Positions 7,234 to 17,268 of a DNA stretch of 64,000 nt are shown here, one piece after another; position 1 is the stretch's first letter; every line of letters starts with the position of its first letter. The notes under the pieces are model-generated. The model was not told where the DNA came from. It saw only the letters and a list, made by a program, of their open reading frames with translations, and did no database searches. A program made the position numbers and the translations under genes. Source of the DNA: Pseudomonas simiae (GTDB lineage Bacteria > Pseudomonadota > Gammaproteobacteria > Pseudomonadales > Pseudomonadaceae); assembly GCF_900111895.1 (NCBI RefSeq), contig NZ_FOKB01000002.1:186001-250000 (forward strand), written 5' to 3'.

Positions 7234-8145
7234 ATGAATCCACAAGAACTGAAGTCCATCCTTTCCCACGGTCTGCTGTCTTTCCCGGTGACCGATTTCA
7301 ACGCCCAGGGTGATTTCCACCAGGCGGGCTACATCAAGCGCCTTGAATGGCTGGCCCCTTACGGCGCCACGGCTTTGTTCGCTGCTGGCGGTACCGGTGA
7401 GTTCTTTTCCCTCGCGGCCAGCGAATATTCCCAGGTGGTGAAAACCGCAGTGGATACCTGCGCGACCAGTGTGCCGATCCTCGCCGGTGTGGGCGGTTCG
7501 ACACGCCAGGCCATCGAGTACGCTCAGGAAGCCGAACGCCTCGGCGCCAAAGGTCTGCTGCTGCTGCCGCACTACCTCACCGAAGCCAGCCAGGATGGCG
7601 TTGCGGCCCACGTTGAGGCCGTGTGCAAGTCGGTCAAGATCGGTGTGGTGGTCTACAACCGTAACGTCTGCCGCCTGACCGCTCCGCTGCTGGAACGCCT
7701 GGCCGAGCGCTGCCCGAACCTGATCGGCTACAAGGATGGCCTGGGTGATATCGAGTTGATGGTGTCGATACGTCGCCGCCTCGGTGATCGTTTCAGCTAC
7801 CTCGGCGGCCTGCCGACTGCAGAGGTTTACGCCGCTGCCTACAAGGCCCTGGGAGTTCCGGTGTACTCCTCGGCGGTGTTCAACTTCATCCCGAAAACCG
7901 CGATGGACTTCTACCACGCGATTGCCAAGGACGATCACGCCACCGTTTCCAAGATCATCGACGACTTCTTCCTGCCATACCTGGACATCCGTAACCGCAA
8001 GGCCGGGTATGCCGTCAGCATCGTCAAGGCGGGTGCAAAAATCGTCGGCTACGACGCAGGTACGGTACGCACGCCGCTGACCGACCTGTTGCCGGAAGAA
8101 TATGAAGCCCTGGCCGCGCTGATCGACAAGCAAGGCGCGCAATAA
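7234..8145 (+). CDS. kdgD: 5-dehydro-4-deoxyglucarate dehydratase
   Basis: A 303-residue class I aldolase-fold enzyme (DHDPS/NAL family) that decarboxylates and dehydrates 5-keto-4-deoxyglucarate to 2,5-dioxopentanoate (alpha-ketoglutarate semialdehyde). Visible features are the carboxylate-binding GGTGE (52-56), Tyr141 in VVVYNR, and the Schiff-base Lys167 in LIGYKDG. It is first in a run of plus-strand genes that complete galactarate/glucarate breakdown. A candidate GntR operator lies upstream. Confidence 0.93.
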   Translation: MNPQELKSILSHGLLSFPVTDFNAQGDFHQAGYIKRLEWLAPYGATALFAAGGTGEFFSLAASEYSQVVKTAVDTCATSVPILAGVGGSTRQAIEYAQEAERLGAKGLLLLPHYLTEASQDGVAAHVEAVCKSVKIGVVVYNRNVCRLTAPLLERLAERCPNLIGYKDGLGDIELMVSIRRRLGDRFSYLGGLPTAEVYAAAYKALGVPVYSSAVFNFIPKTAMDFYHAIAKDDHATVSKIIDDFFLPYLDIRNRKAGYAVSIVKAGAKIVGYDAGTVRTPLTDLLPEEYEALAALIDKQGAQ

Positions 8146-8154
8146 CTCATCTAC

Positions 8155-8183
8155 AAGGCCGCTGAGCAATCAGCGGCCTTTTG
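8155..8183 (+). terminator. Intercistronic hairpin after kdgD
   Basis: AAGGCCGCTGA and TCAGCGGCCTT form an 11-bp perfect stem with a GCAA tetraloop, followed by only a few T residues. It sits between two genes of one pathway, so partial termination or mRNA stabilisation is likely rather than a full stop. Confidence 0.7.
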
Positions 8184-8199
8184 CGTCAGGAGAAGATTC

Positions 8200-9645
8200 G
8201 TGTCCCAAGCCCAACGTTTTGACAACTACATCAATGGCCAGTGGGTGGCCGGCGCTGACTATTGCGTCAACCTCAACCCGTCGGAGTTGTCCGATGTCAT
8301 TGGTGAATACGCCAAGGCGGATGTTACCCAGGTCAACGCCGCCATCGATGCGGCCCGCGCGGCATTCCCGGCCTGGTCCACTTCCGGGATCCAGGCGCGC
8401 CATGACGCTCTGGATAAAGTCGGCAGTGAAATCCTCGCGCGCCGCGAAGAGCTCGGCACCCTGTTGGCCCGTGAAGAGGGCAAGACCCTGCCCGAAGCCA
8501 TCGGCGAAGTGACCCGCGCCGGTAATATTTTCAAGTTCTTCGCCGGTGAATGCCTGCGGCTGTCCGGCGACTACGTGCCGTCGGTTCGCCCGGGCGTCAA
8601 TGTAGAAGTCACTCGCGAAGCCTTGGGAGTGGTCGGCCTGATCACGCCGTGGAACTTCCCGATCGCCATCCCCGCCTGGAAAATTGCCCCGGCCCTGGCC
8701 TACGGCAACTGCGTGGTGATCAAGCCTGCCGAGCTGGTACCGGGTTGCGCCTGGGCCCTGGCAGAGATCATTTCCCGCGCCGGTTTCCCCGCCGGTGTGT
8801 TCAATCTGGTGATGGGCAGCGGTCGCGTGGTCGGCGACGTGCTGGTCAATAGCCCGAAAGTCGATGGCATCAGCTTCACCGGTTCTGTCGGTGTTGGTCG
8901 TCAGATCGCCGTCAGTTGTGTGTCGCGCCAGGCCAAAGTGCAGTTGGAAATGGGCGGCAAGAACCCGCAGATCATCCTCGACGACGCCGACCTCAAGCAG
9001 GCCGTCGAGCTGTCCGTACAGAGCGCGTTCTACTCCACCGGCCAGCGTTGCACAGCGTCCAGTCGCCTGATCGTCACCGCCGGTATCCACGACCAGTTCG
9101 TCGCGGCCATGGCTGAGCGCATGAAGTCGATCAAGGTCGGCCACGCGCTGAAAAGCGGCACCGACATTGGCCCGGTGGTTTCCCAGGCCCAGTTGGACCA
9201 GGACCTCAAATACATCGACATCGGCCAAAGCGAAGGTGCGCGGCTGGTCAGCGGTGGTGGCCTGGTGACCTGCGATACCGAAGGTTACTACCTGGCACCG
9301 ACGCTGTTTGCCGACAGCGAAGCCGCCATGCGTATCAGCCGTGAAGAGATCTTCGGCCCGGTCGCCAACGTCGTGCGCGTAGCGGACTACGAAGCAGCGC
9401 TGGCCATGGCCAATGACACCGAGTTCGGGCTGTCGGCGGGCATTGCCACCACATCGCTCAAGTACGCCAACCACTTCAAGCGTCATTCCCAGGCCGGGAT
9501 GGTGATGGTCAATCTGCCGACGGCAGGTGTGGATTACCACGTTCCCTTCGGCGGCCGTAAAGGCTCGTCCTATGGCTCGCGGGAGCAAGGTCGCTATGCG
9601 CAAGAGTTCTACACCGTGGTGAAAACCAGCTACATCGGTTCGTAA
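8200..9645 (+). CDS. 2,5-dioxovalerate (alpha-ketoglutarate semialdehyde) dehydrogenase
   Basis: A 481-residue aldehyde dehydrogenase. Catalytic residues are in place: Asn152 (PWNF), Lys175 (VIKPAE), Glu250 (LEMGG), Cys284 (GQRCTAS). By context it oxidises the kdgD product to 2-oxoglutarate, feeding the TCA cycle. It starts with GTG behind AGGAGA. Aldehyde dehydrogenases are hard to tell apart by sequence, so substrate assignment rests on the neighbours. Confidence 0.9.
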   Translation: MSQAQRFDNYINGQWVAGADYCVNLNPSELSDVIGEYAKADVTQVNAAIDAARAAFPAWSTSGIQARHDALDKVGSEILARREELGTLLAREEGKTLPEAIGEVTRAGNIFKFFAGECLRLSGDYVPSVRPGVNVEVTREALGVVGLITPWNFPIAIPAWKIAPALAYGNCVVIKPAELVPGCAWALAEIISRAGFPAGVFNLVMGSGRVVGDVLVNSPKVDGISFTGSVGVGRQIAVSCVSRQAKVQLEMGGKNPQIILDDADLKQAVELSVQSAFYSTGQRCTASSRLIVTAGIHDQFVAAMAERMKSIKVGHALKSGTDIGPVVSQAQLDQDLKYIDIGQSEGARLVSGGGLVTCDTEGYYLAPTLFADSEAAMRISREEIFGPVANVVRVADYEAALAMANDTEFGLSAGIATTSLKYANHFKRHSQAGMVMVNLPTAGVDYHVPFGGRKGSSYGSREQGRYAQEFYTVVKTSYIGS

Positions 9646-9658
9646 TACGCAACACCCA

Positions 9659-9688
9659 GTGGGGGCCGGATGCCTGTCGGCTCCCCAC
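9659..9688 (+). repeat. Intercistronic hairpin between the dehydrogenase and permease genes
   Basis: GTGGGG-GCCG and CGGC-TCCCCAC pair around a short loop. No T run follows (CGGCAAAAACAG), so this looks like an mRNA-stabilising or processing structure in the operon rather than a terminator. Confidence 0.55.
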
Positions 9689-9744
9689 GGCAAAAACAGA
9701 AAACCATTACCCGCAAAAAAAATAATTAGTGGGAGTACTTCTTC

Positions 9745-11109
9745 ATGCAAGCGACCAAGCCGACCCATGTCCGCTATTTGATCCTGCTCATGCTGTTCCT
9801 GGTGACCACGATCAACTATGCCGACCGGGCCACTATCGCCATCGCAGGCTCCAGCCTGCAAAAAGACCTCGGCATCGACGCGGTCACGCTCGGTTACATC
9901 TTCTCCGCATTCGGTTGGGCCTACGTGGCCGGGCAAATTCCCGGTGGCTGGCTGCTGGACCGGTTCGGCTCGAAAAAAGTCTATGCCCTGAGCATCTTCA
10001 CCTGGTCTCTGTTCACCGTGCTGCAAGGCTATGTCGGTGAGTTTGGTGTCTCCACCGCCGTGGTTGCGCTGTTCATGCTGCGCTTCATGGTGGGCTTGGC
10101 CGAAGCGCCGTCGTTTCCCGGAAATGCCCGTATTGTGGCGGCGTGGTTTCCTACGGCAGAACGCGGTACGGCTTCAGCGATCTTTAACTCTGCGCAATAC
10201 TTCGCCACGGTGCTGTTTGCGCCGCTGATGGGGTGGATCGTCTACAGCTTCGGCTGGCAGCACGTGTTTATCGTGATGGGCGTGATCGGCATCATTTTCT
10301 CGCTGATCTGGTTGAAAGTTATCCACAGCCCGCGCCAGCATCCGATGATCAACGAAGCCGAGTTCAACCATATCGCCGCCAATGGTGCGATGGTCGATAT
10401 GGATCAGGACAAAGGCAAGGGTAAGAAAACCGACGGTCCGAAGTGGGACTACATCCGCCAACTGTTGACCAACCGCATGATGCTCGGCGTGTACCTGGGC
10501 CAGTACTGCATCAACGGCATCACCTACTTCTTCCTTACGTGGTTCCCGGTGTACCTGGTGCAGGACCGTGGCATGACGATCCTCAAGGCCGGTTTCATCG
10601 CCTCGTTGCCGGCGATCTGCGGGTTTATCGGCGGCGTGCTCGGCGGGGTGATTTCCGACTACCTGCTGCGCAAAGGCCACTCCCTGACCTTCGCCCGCAA
10701 GGCGCCGATCATTGGTGGCCTGCTGATCTCCAGCAGCATCGTGGCCTGCAACTATGTGGATATCGAATGGATGGTGGTGGGCTTCATGGCCTTGGCCTTC
10801 TTCGGCAAAGGCGTTGGCGCACTGGGTTGGGCGGTGGTATCCGACACCTCGCCGAAACAAATCGCCGGTCTCAGTGGTGGTTTGTTCAACACCTTCGGTA
10901 ACCTTGCGTCGATTACCACGCCGATTGTGATCGGCTACATCATCAGCACCACCGGTTCGTTCAAATGGGCCTTGGTGTTCGTCGGCGCCAACGCGCTGGT
11001 GGCGGTGTTCAGCTACCTGGTCATCGTTGGCCCGATCAAGCGTGTAGTACTCAAAGAGCCGCCTACCCAGGGGCCTGAGTTGACCCGCCTAACCGAAGCG
11101 CATTCCTGA
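9745..11109 (+). CDS. MFS transporter, galactarate/glucarate permease type
   Basis: A 454-residue, 12-helix major-facilitator protein of the anion:cation symporter (GudP-like) group. The first helix carries NYADR; the loop between helices 2 and 3 has the family motif [10 protein letters not shown] central hydrophilic loop (about 210-235, [14 protein letters not shown]) separates the two six-helix halves. Context suggests uptake of D-galactarate and/or D-glucarate. It is followed by garD after 11 bases. Confidence 0.88.
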   Translation: MQATKPTHVRYLILLMLFLVTTINYADRATIAIAGSSLQKDLGIDAVTLGYIFSAFGWAYVAGQIPGGWLLDRFGSKKVYALSIFTWSLFTVLQGYVGEFGVSTAVVALFMLRFMVGLAEAPSFPGNARIVAAWFPTAERGTASAIFNSAQYFATVLFAPLMGWIVYSFGWQHVFIVMGVIGIIFSLIWLKVIHSPRQHPMINEAEFNHIAANGAMVDMDQDKGKGKKTDGPKWDYIRQLLTNRMMLGVYLGQYCINGITYFFLTWFPVYLVQDRGMTILKAGFIASLPAICGFIGGVLGGVISDYLLRKGHSLTFARKAPIIGGLLISSSIVACNYVDIEWMVVGFMALAFFGKGVGALGWAVVSDTSPKQIAGLSGGLFNTFGNLASITTPIVIGYIISTTGSFKWALVFVGANALVAVFSYLVIVGPIKRVVLKEPPTQGPELTRLTEAHS

Positions 11110-11120
11110 GGGGCCGTGTG

Positions 11121-12674
11121 ATGCAGTTGATTGAACATGCCGACTCGCCGCGCTCGATTCGTTTGCACGAACGCGACAACGTGGTGATTGTGGTCAATGA
11201 CCAGGGCGTACCGGCCGGGACCGAGTTCCCGGATGGCCTGGTGACCGTGGACTTCATCCCCCAGAGCCACAAGGTGACCCTGGAAGATATCCCCGAGGGC
11301 GGTCAGATTATTCGCTACGGCCAGACCATCGGTTACGCCCTGGCGCCGATTCCGCGCGGCAGTTGGGTGCAGGAGGATCAACTGCGCATGCCTACCGCGC
11401 CGCCGTTGGACAGCTTGCCGCTGTCCACCGAGGTGCCTGAGGCCCAGGCACCGCTGGAAGGGTTTACCTTCGAGGGCTACCGCAACGCGGATGGCACTGT
11501 GGGCACGCGCAATATCCTCGGCATCACCACCACGGTGCAGTGCGTCACCGGTGTGCTGGACCATGCGGTCAAGCGTATCAAGGACGAATTGCTGCCCAAG
11601 TACCCGCACGTCGACGACGTGGTGGCGCTGACCCACAGCTACGGCTGCGGCGTGGCGATCACTGCAACGGATGCCTACATTCCGATCCGCACCGTGCGCA
11701 ACCTGGCGCGCAACCCGAACCTGGGCGGTGAAGCCCTGGTCATCAGTCTGGGCTGCGAGAAATTGCAGGCCGGGCAGGTGATGCACGACAACGACAGCTC
11801 GGTCGACCTGAGCGAGCCCTGGCTGTACCGGCTGCAGGATTCCAGCCACGGTTTTACCGAAATGATCGAGCAGATCATGGCACTGGCCGAGACGCGCTTG
11901 AAGAAACTCGACCAGCGCCGCCGCGAAACCGTGCCGGCGTCCGAGTTGATTCTGGGCATGCAGTGTGGCGGCAGTGATGCGTTTTCCGGCATCACCGCCA
12001 ACCCGGCGCTGGGCTATGCCTCGGACTTGCTGCTACGGGCCGGGGCGACGGTGATGTTTTCCGAAGTCACCGAAGTGCGCGATGCCATTTACCTGCTGAC
12101 GTCTCGCGCCGAAAACACGCAAGTCGCCCAGGAACTCGTCCGGGAAATGGATTGGTACGACCGTTACCTGGCCAAGGGCGAGGCGGACCGCAGCGCCAAC
12201 ACCACGCCGGGCAACAAGAAGGGCGGGTTGTCGAACATCGTCGAGAAGTCCCTGGGCTCCATCGTCAAATCCGGCAGCAGCGCGATCAACGGCGTGCTGG
12301 GCCCAGGCGAGCGTTTCAAGGGCAAGGGCCTGATCTTTTGCGCAACGCCGGCCAGTGACTTTGTGTGCGGCACCTTGCAATTGGCGGCGGGGATGAACTT
12401 GCACGTGTTCACCACCGGGCGTGGCACACCTTACGGATTGGCAATGGCGCCGGTGGTCAAGGTCTCGACCCGTACGGAGTTGGCGCAGCGGTGGCCGGAC
12501 CTGATCGATATCGACGCCGGGCGCATTGCCACCGGGCGCGCGACCATCGAGGAGCTGGGTTGGGAGTTGTTCCATTTCTACCTGGATGTGGCCAGCGGCA
12601 GGAAGCAGACGTGGGCGGAGCATCACAAACTGCATAACGACATCACCTTGTTCAACCCTGCGCCCATTACCTGA
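11121..12674 (+). CDS. garD: Galactarate dehydratase
   Basis: A 517-residue UxaA/GarD-family enzyme that dehydrates galactarate to 5-keto-4-deoxyglucarate, the substrate of kdgD. The N-terminal SAF-like domain (about 1-95) is followed by a linker and the large catalytic domain with the metal-site-rich segments [10 protein letters not shown] and [13 protein letters not shown] use ATG at 11121 rather than the GTG just before. No glucarate dehydratase gene is visible here, so the locus as seen is specific for galactarate. Confidence 0.93.
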   Translation: MQLIEHADSPRSIRLHERDNVVIVVNDQGVPAGTEFPDGLVTVDFIPQSHKVTLEDIPEGGQIIRYGQTIGYALAPIPRGSWVQEDQLRMPTAPPLDSLPLSTEVPEAQAPLEGFTFEGYRNADGTVGTRNILGITTTVQCVTGVLDHAVKRIKDELLPKYPHVDDVVALTHSYGCGVAITATDAYIPIRTVRNLARNPNLGGEALVISLGCEKLQAGQVMHDNDSSVDLSEPWLYRLQDSSHGFTEMIEQIMALAETRLKKLDQRRRETVPASELILGMQCGGSDAFSGITANPALGYASDLLLRAGATVMFSEVTEVRDAIYLLTSRAENTQVAQELVREMDWYDRYLAKGEADRSANTTPGNKKGGLSNIVEKSLGSIVKSGSSAINGVLGPGERFKGKGLIFCATPASDFVCGTLQLAAGMNLHVFTTGRGTPYGLAMAPVVKVSTRTELAQRWPDLIDIDAGRIATGRATIEELGWELFHFYLDVASGRKQTWAEHHKLHNDITLFNPAPIT

Positions 12675-12703
12675 GACCGGGTCGCCTGCCTTCGCAAGTA
12701 AAT

Positions 12704-12759
12704 CCGCTCCCACACTTGACCGCATTCTCATGCTGGAACTCGGTCAAGTGTGGGAGCGG
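12704..12759. repeat. REPIN-type inverted repeat, arms facing inward-out (A)
   Basis: CCGCTCCCACACTTGACCG (12704-12722) and its exact reverse complement (12741-12759) form a 19-bp perfect palindrome. The GTGGGAGCGG core is the REP motif seen elsewhere in the window, but here the CTCCCAC arm comes first. It lies in the 189-base gap before the AEC transporter; the rest of the gap shows no gene. Confidence 0.8.
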
Positions 12760-12863
12760 CGGTGCGACGATTCGACTTGCTCGCTAAGGCGTCCTACCAG
12801 ACGCCGCAGGGCTGCATGGCTTATCATTAGCCACCTACCGACGCTCACCAAGGCTTTCCCGGC

Positions 12864-13805
12864 ATGCTGGCAATTTTCCTCACCACCCTCACCATCACCG
12901 CGCCGGTGTTTGCCATGCTGTTCCTCGGTGTGCTGCTCAAGCGCGTCAATTGGATCAACGACAACTTTATCCACACGGCCTCGTCCCTGGTGTTCAACGT
13001 CACCATGCCGGCGCTGCTGTTCCTCGGCATCCTGCATGCCGACCTGCACTCGGCGCTCAAGCCGGGCTTGCTGATCTATTTTGCCGTCGCCACCTTGCTC
13101 AGCTTCGCGCTGGCCTGGGGTTGGGCGATCTTTCGGTGCCCGCGTGAAGACCGCGGCATCTATACCCAGGGTGCGTTTCGCGGCAATAACGGCGTGATCG
13201 GTCTGGCGCTGGCTGCCAGCATGTACGGCGACTACGGCATCTCCCTCGGCGCGATTCTCGCGGCACTGGTGATCCTGTTCTACAACACCCTGTCGACCAT
13301 CGTGCTGGCGGTGTACAGCCCGGTGATCAAGTCCGATCCGTGGAGCATCTGCAAGAGCGTGGTGGCCAACCCGCTGATCATCAGTGTGATCGCAGCCACG
13401 CCGTTCGCGGTGTTCCAGATTGGCTTGCCGGGTTGGCTGGAGTCTTCGGGCCAGTACCTTGCGGACATGACCTTGCCGCTGGCGCTGATCTGTATCGGTG
13501 GCACCCTGTCGCTGGCGGCCCTGCGCAAAAGCGGGAGCATGGCCCTGAGCGCCAGCCTGGTGAAGATGATCGGTTTGCCGGTTGTCGCGACGCTGGGCGC
13601 CTGGCTGTTGGGTTTCCGGGGGCCGGAGCTGGGGATTCTGTTCCTGTACTTCGGTGCGCCGACCGCAGCCGCCAGTTTTGTGATGGCCAGGGCAGCCGAG
13701 GGTAATCATGAGCTGGCGGCAGCGATTATCGTGATCACCACCTTGATGGCGGCGGTGACCACCAATATCGGAATCTTTGTGTTGCAGGCGGGCGGCTGGA
13801 TCTAG
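12864..13805 (+). CDS. AEC-family (auxin efflux carrier-like) transporter
   Basis: A 313-residue, roughly ten-helix membrane protein with the bacterial AEC pattern: two halves of five helices around FRGNNGVIGLALA and a C-terminal GAPTAAASFVMARA segment. Substrates of bacterial AEC proteins are mostly organic acids such as malate or malonate. The next gene is convergent and overlaps its stop by a few bases. The substrate cannot be told from sequence. Confidence 0.85.
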   Translation: MLAIFLTTLTITAPVFAMLFLGVLLKRVNWINDNFIHTASSLVFNVTMPALLFLGILHADLHSALKPGLLIYFAVATLLSFALAWGWAIFRCPREDRGIYTQGAFRGNNGVIGLALAASMYGDYGISLGAILAALVILFYNTLSTIVLAVYSPVIKSDPWSICKSVVANPLIISVIAATPFAVFQIGLPGWLESSGQYLADMTLPLALICIGGTLSLAALRKSGSMALSASLVKMIGLPVVATLGAWLLGFRGPELGILFLYFGAPTAAASFVMARAAEGNHELAAAIIVITTLMAAVTTNIGIFVLQAGGWI

Positions 13806-14182
13806 CCCTCTTTCTGATAGGTTTCGATCACTTCCTGCGCCGCACGAAACGCATCAATCGCCGCCGGCACACCGGCATACACCGCGCAATGCAGCAGTGC
13901 CTCGCGGATCTCTTCCACGGTACAGCCATTGTTCAGCGCACCGCGCACATGGCCCTTGAGTTCCTGCGGGCACTTGAGCGCGGTGAGGGCTGCGAGGGTG
14001 ATCAGGCTGCGGGTCTTCAGCGGTAGACCTTCGCGGTTCCACACGCTGCCCCAGGCATGTTCATTGACGAAGTCCTGCAGCGGCTGGGTGAACTCGGTGG
14101 CGTTGCCCAAGGCGCGGTCGACGAACACATCGCCCATGACCTGGCGACGCATCTCAACCCCGGGCTTTTTCTGATCGGTCAT
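13802..14182 (-). CDS. Carboxymuconolactone decarboxylase-family protein
   Basis: A 126-residue all-helical protein similar to PcaC: HAWGSVWNREGLPLKTRSLIT and the alanine-rich GHVRGALNNGCTVEEIREALLH region are family hallmarks. It lacks the CxxC of AhpD-type peroxidase partners, so a decarboxylase-like role fits better. It is not next to other protocatechuate genes, so true PcaC function is uncertain. It overlaps the start of the downstream antiporter gene by four bases, suggesting co-translation. Confidence 0.82.
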   Translation of the reverse strand: MTDQKKPGVEMRRQVMGDVFVDRALGNATEFTQPLQDFVNEHAWGSVWNREGLPLKTRSLITLAALTALKCPQELKGHVRGALNNGCTVEEIREALLHCAVYAGVPAAIDAFRAAQEVIETYQKEG

Positions 14183-15225
14183 TGCGGCTCCCTCTTGTGT
14201 TGGCGGCGCCAGGCTCGCAGCGTGCTGAACAACAGAAAAGCCACCAGCACTGGCAGGACGTAATACAGCATCAGTTGTTCAAGCTTGCTGGCCAGGGGCA
14301 TGCCGGTGGTAAAGGCCATCACATGCAGGCCGTACGCCAGGTACAGGCCCAGCAGCACCAGGCCTTCGGCGCGGGTCACGCGGTAGCCGGTGTAAAACAC
14401 CGGCAGGCACAGCACCACCACGCCGAGCATCACCGGCAGGTCGAAATCCAGGGCATTGGGCGATACCGACAGCGGCGAGGGCGCGAGCAGGGCGGTCAGG
14501 CCCAATACGCCCAGCAGGTTGAACAGGTTGCTGCCAATCACGTTGCCCACGGCGATTTCCCGTTCGCCACGCAGGGCGGCAATCAGCGAGGTCGCCAGGC
14601 ATGGCAGCGAGGTGCCGACGCCGATCAAGGTCAGGCCGATCACACGTTCCGACAAGCCCAAGTCGCCCGCCACATCGACGGCTGCGCCCAACAGCAAATG
14701 GCCGGCCAGCACCAGAATCAGCAGCCCGCCAAGCATCAGCAGCACGCTGCTTAGCCAGGGCGCGCGGGCCACGGTGTCCAGCGTTCGCGGGCGGCGGGAA
14801 TGACGGGTCTGGTAGTGCAGCACACCGAGGTAGGCGACCAGGGCAACGAGCAGCACCAGGCCGTCGAGTGGCGTGAGTGCTTCATTGGCGGCGAGGGTGA
14901 ACACCAGCAGCCCGGCCAGGATCATTACCGGAATATCCAGGCGCACCAGCTGGCGCGAGACCCGCAGCGGAATGATCAGCGCCGACAGGCCCAGGGTGAC
15001 CAGGATGTTGAAGATACTGCTGCCGATCACGCTGCCCACCGCGATATCGGTGTTGCCGGCCAGCGTGGCTTGCAGGCTGACGGTCATCTGCGGTGCGCTG
15101 CTGCCGAAGGCCACGATCGTCAGGCCGATGATCAGCGGCCGCACCTTGAGGCTCGCGGCCAGGCGCACGGCGGCGCGCACCAGGATTTCGGCGCCGATGA
15201 TCAGCAGGACCAGGCCGCTGACCAA
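14179..15225 (-). CDS. Calcium/sodium antiporter (CaCA family, YrbG-like)
   Basis: A 348-residue membrane protein with two homologous five-helix halves, each with the alpha-repeat signature: GLTIVAFGSSAPQ / GSVIGSSIFN in the first and GLTLIGVGTSLPCLATS / GNVIGSNLFN in the second. It exchanges Na+ for Ca2+ or a related cation. There is no ATG near the expected N-terminus; TTG at 15225, ten bases after GGAG, is the best start. Its end overlaps the CMD-family start. Confidence 0.87.
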   Translation of the reverse strand: MVSGLVLLIIGAEILVRAAVRLAASLKVRPLIIGLTIVAFGSSAPQMTVSLQATLAGNTDIAVGSVIGSSIFNILVTLGLSALIIPLRVSRQLVRLDIPVMILAGLLVFTLAANEALTPLDGLVLLVALVAYLGVLHYQTRHSRRPRTLDTVARAPWLSSVLLMLGGLLILVLAGHLLLGAAVDVAGDLGLSERVIGLTLIGVGTSLPCLATSLIAALRGEREIAVGNVIGSNLFNLLGVLGLTALLAPSPLSVSPNALDFDLPVMLGVVVLCLPVFYTGYRVTRAEGLVLLGLYLAYGLHVMAFTTGMPLASKLEQLMLYYVLPVLVAFLLFSTLRAWRRQHKREPQ

Positions 15226-15283
15226 TTCCAGCAGGCTCCAGGGCGAGAGGGCGGTTAATCCGAAAATGGTCAGGGCTCCGTCT

Positions 15284-15655
15284 TCAGTTGCTCAGGGCTT
15301 GCACGCGCACACGCGCGGTGCCGCTGCTGATCATACCCAGTTGCTGGGCAGCCTTGCGCGAAAGATCAATCAAGCGCCCACGGGTATGCGGGCCGCGATC
15401 ATTGATGCGGACAACCACGGATTTGTCGTTGTCGAGATTGGTGACCTTGACCTGGGTGCCGAACGGCAATCGCCGGTGGGCGGCGGTCAGGGCGTTCTGA
15501 TTGAAGGGTTCACCGCTGGCTGTCTTATTGCCATGGTGCTTGGCGCCGTAATAGGAGGCGGTGCCGGTTTCGTCGTAGCCGTTGGGGTTGATGATGCCGC
15601 TGGCGCAACCGGCCAGTAGGGAGAACAAGGCCAGGAGGCCGAGTAGACGCTTCAT
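15284..15655 (-). CDS. Short RlpA-like lipoprotein (double-psi beta-barrel only)
   Basis: A 123-residue exported lipoprotein: signal [17 protein letters not shown] with the lipobox cysteine at 17, then a double-psi beta-barrel with the RlpA hallmarks [29 protein letters not shown] and IDLSRKAA. RlpA is a septal lytic transglycosylase acting on naked glycans, but full-length RlpA carries a C-terminal SPOR domain that is absent here. I chose the ATG at the signal peptide rather than one seven codons upstream. Confidence 0.85.
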   Translation of the reverse strand: MKRLLGLLALFSLLAGCASGIINPNGYDETGTASYYGAKHHGNKTASGEPFNQNALTAAHRRLPFGTQVKVTNLDNDKSVVVRINDRGPHTRGRLIDLSRKAAQQLGMISSGTARVRVQALSN

Positions 15656-15677
15656 GTTCAAGATGCCCCATAACAAA

Positions 15678-15764
15678 TGTGGGAGCTGGCTTGCCTGCGA
15701 TGCAGATAACTCGGTGTCTCAAGAACATCGAGGGGATGCAATCGCAGGCAAGCCCGCTCCCACA
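15678..15764. repeat. REPIN-type element (B)
   Basis: TGTGGGAGCTGGCTTGCCTGCGAT (15678-15701) and its near-perfect reverse complement (15741-15764, one mismatch) are separated by 39 bases. It lies between the RlpA-like gene and the end of gatB. Confidence 0.85.
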
Positions 15765-15770
15765 GGGTAT

Positions 15771-15798
15771 CCGGGTGGGAAGTGAAATTTCCGCCCGG
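15771..15798 (-). terminator. Hairpin downstream of gatB
   Basis: CCGGGTGGGAA pairs with TTTCCGCCCGG (one G-T pair) just past the gatB stop. It has no clear T run on the minus strand, so it is a possible end structure of gatCAB rather than a classic terminator. Confidence 0.4.
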
Positions 15799-15812
15799 AC
15801 TGTCCATCGCTA

Positions 15813-17258
15813 TCAGCCTTCGAGCTTGCTTTTCAGCAGTTCGTTCACCTGTTGCGGGTTGGCCTTGCCTTTGGAGGCTTTCATCGCCTGGCCGACAAAG
15901 AAGCCGAACATCTTGCCGCGCTTGGCTTCGTCCGCCGCACGGTACTGTTCGACCTGCTCGGCGTTGGCTGCGAGCATTTCATCCAGCACGGCCGAGATCG
16001 CGCCGCTGTCGGTGACTTGCTTGAGACCGCGTTTCTCGATGATTTCATCGGCGCTGCCTTCACCGCTGGCCATCGCTTCAAACACGGTCTTGGCGATTTT
16101 GCCGGAGATGGTGTTGTCCTTGATGCGCAGCAGCATGCCGCCCAATTGCTCGGCGGAGACTGGGGCTTCGTCGATTTCCAGGCCCTGTTTGTTCAACAGG
16201 CTGCCCAGTTCAACCATCACCCAGTTGGCCGCCAGCTTGGCGTCACCGGCAATGCTCACGACTTTTTCAAAGTAGTTGGCTTGCTCACGGCTGGAAGCCA
16301 ACACGCTGGCGTCGTAGACCGACAGGCCGAACTGCGCCTGGAAGCGTTCGCGTTTCTGCTGCGGCAATTCCGGCAGGGTGGCCCGGATGTCGTTGAGGAA
16401 CGAGTCCTCAAGCACCACCGGCAACAGGTCCGGATCGGGGAAGTAACGGTAGTCGTTGGCTTCCTCTTTGCTGCGCATGGCGCGGGTTTCATCTTTGTTC
16501 GGGTCGTACAGGCGGGTTTGCTGGATGACCTTGCCACCGTCTTCGATCAGCTCGATCTGGCGACGTACTTCGCTGTTGATCGCTTTCTCGATGAAGCGGA
16601 ACGAGTTGACGTTCTTGATCTCGCAGCGAGTGCCGAACTCGACCTGGCCCTTTGGACGGATCGACACGTTGCAGTCGCAACGCAGCGAACCTTCAGCCAT
16701 GTTGCCGTCGCAGATGCCCAGGTAGCGCACCAGCGCGTGGATAGTCTTGACGTAGGCTACGGCTTCCTTGGCACTGCGCATGTCCGGCTCGGACACGATT
16801 TCCAGCAGCGGCGTGCCGGCACGGTTCAGGTCGATACCGGTGGCGCCCGGGAATTCTTCGTGCAGGCTTTTACCGGCGTCTTCTTCCAAGTGCGCGCGGG
16901 TTACGCCGACGCGCTTGATGGTGCCGTCTTCCAGAGGAATGTCCAGGTGGCCCTTGCCGACGATCGGCAGTTCCATCTGGCTGATCTGGTAGCCTTTGGG
17001 CAGGTCCGGGTAGAAGTAGTTCTTGCGCGCGAACACGTTGTGCTGGCCGATCTCGGCGTCAATTGCCAGGCCGAACATCACCGCCATGCGCACCGCTTCC
17101 TGGTTCAGCACCGGCAGTACGCCGGGCATGCCCAGGTCGACCAGGCTGGCCTGGGTGTTGGGCTCGGAGCCGAACGTGGTGGCGCTACCGGAGAAAATCT
17201 TCGATTGGGTGGCGAGCTGGGTATGAATCTCCAGCCCGATCACAACTTCCCATTGCAT
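15813..17258 (-). CDS. gatB: Aspartyl/glutamyl-tRNA amidotransferase subunit B
   Basis: A 481-residue protein of normal length. The N-terminal cradle domain starts [13 protein letters not shown] kinase-like core ([25 protein letters not shown]) activates the carboxyl group of mischarged Glu-tRNA(Gln)/Asp-tRNA(Asn). The C-terminal helical YqeY-like domain (about 350-480) grips the tRNA and ends [15 protein letters not shown]. It is third in gatC-gatA-gatB. Confidence 0.97.
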   Translation of the reverse strand: MQWEVVIGLEIHTQLATQSKIFSGSATTFGSEPNTQASLVDLGMPGVLPVLNQEAVRMAVMFGLAIDAEIGQHNVFARKNYFYPDLPKGYQISQMELPIVGKGHLDIPLEDGTIKRVGVTRAHLEEDAGKSLHEEFPGATGIDLNRAGTPLLEIVSEPDMRSAKEAVAYVKTIHALVRYLGICDGNMAEGSLRCDCNVSIRPKGQVEFGTRCEIKNVNSFRFIEKAINSEVRRQIELIEDGGKVIQQTRLYDPNKDETRAMRSKEEANDYRYFPDPDLLPVVLEDSFLNDIRATLPELPQQKRERFQAQFGLSVYDASVLASSREQANYFEKVVSIAGDAKLAANWVMVELGSLLNKQGLEIDEAPVSAEQLGGMLLRIKDNTISGKIAKTVFEAMASGEGSADEIIEKRGLKQVTDSGAISAVLDEMLAANAEQVEQYRAADEAKRGKMFGFFVGQAMKASKGKANPQQVNELLKSKLEG

Positions 17259-17268
17259 AGTGTTCTCC

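Noticed and set aside
8170-10026. A 618-codon minus-strand open frame opposite the dehydrogenase gene
   Set aside because: It is antisense to a clear aldehyde dehydrogenase with intact catalytic residues, has Gly/His/Gln/Arg-rich non-protein-like composition, and arises from G/C-biased third positions on the coding strand.
13802-14182. Naming the CMD-family gene pcaC
   Set aside because: Similar to PcaC, but no protocatechuate-pathway genes are nearby, so the specific enzyme name is not supported.
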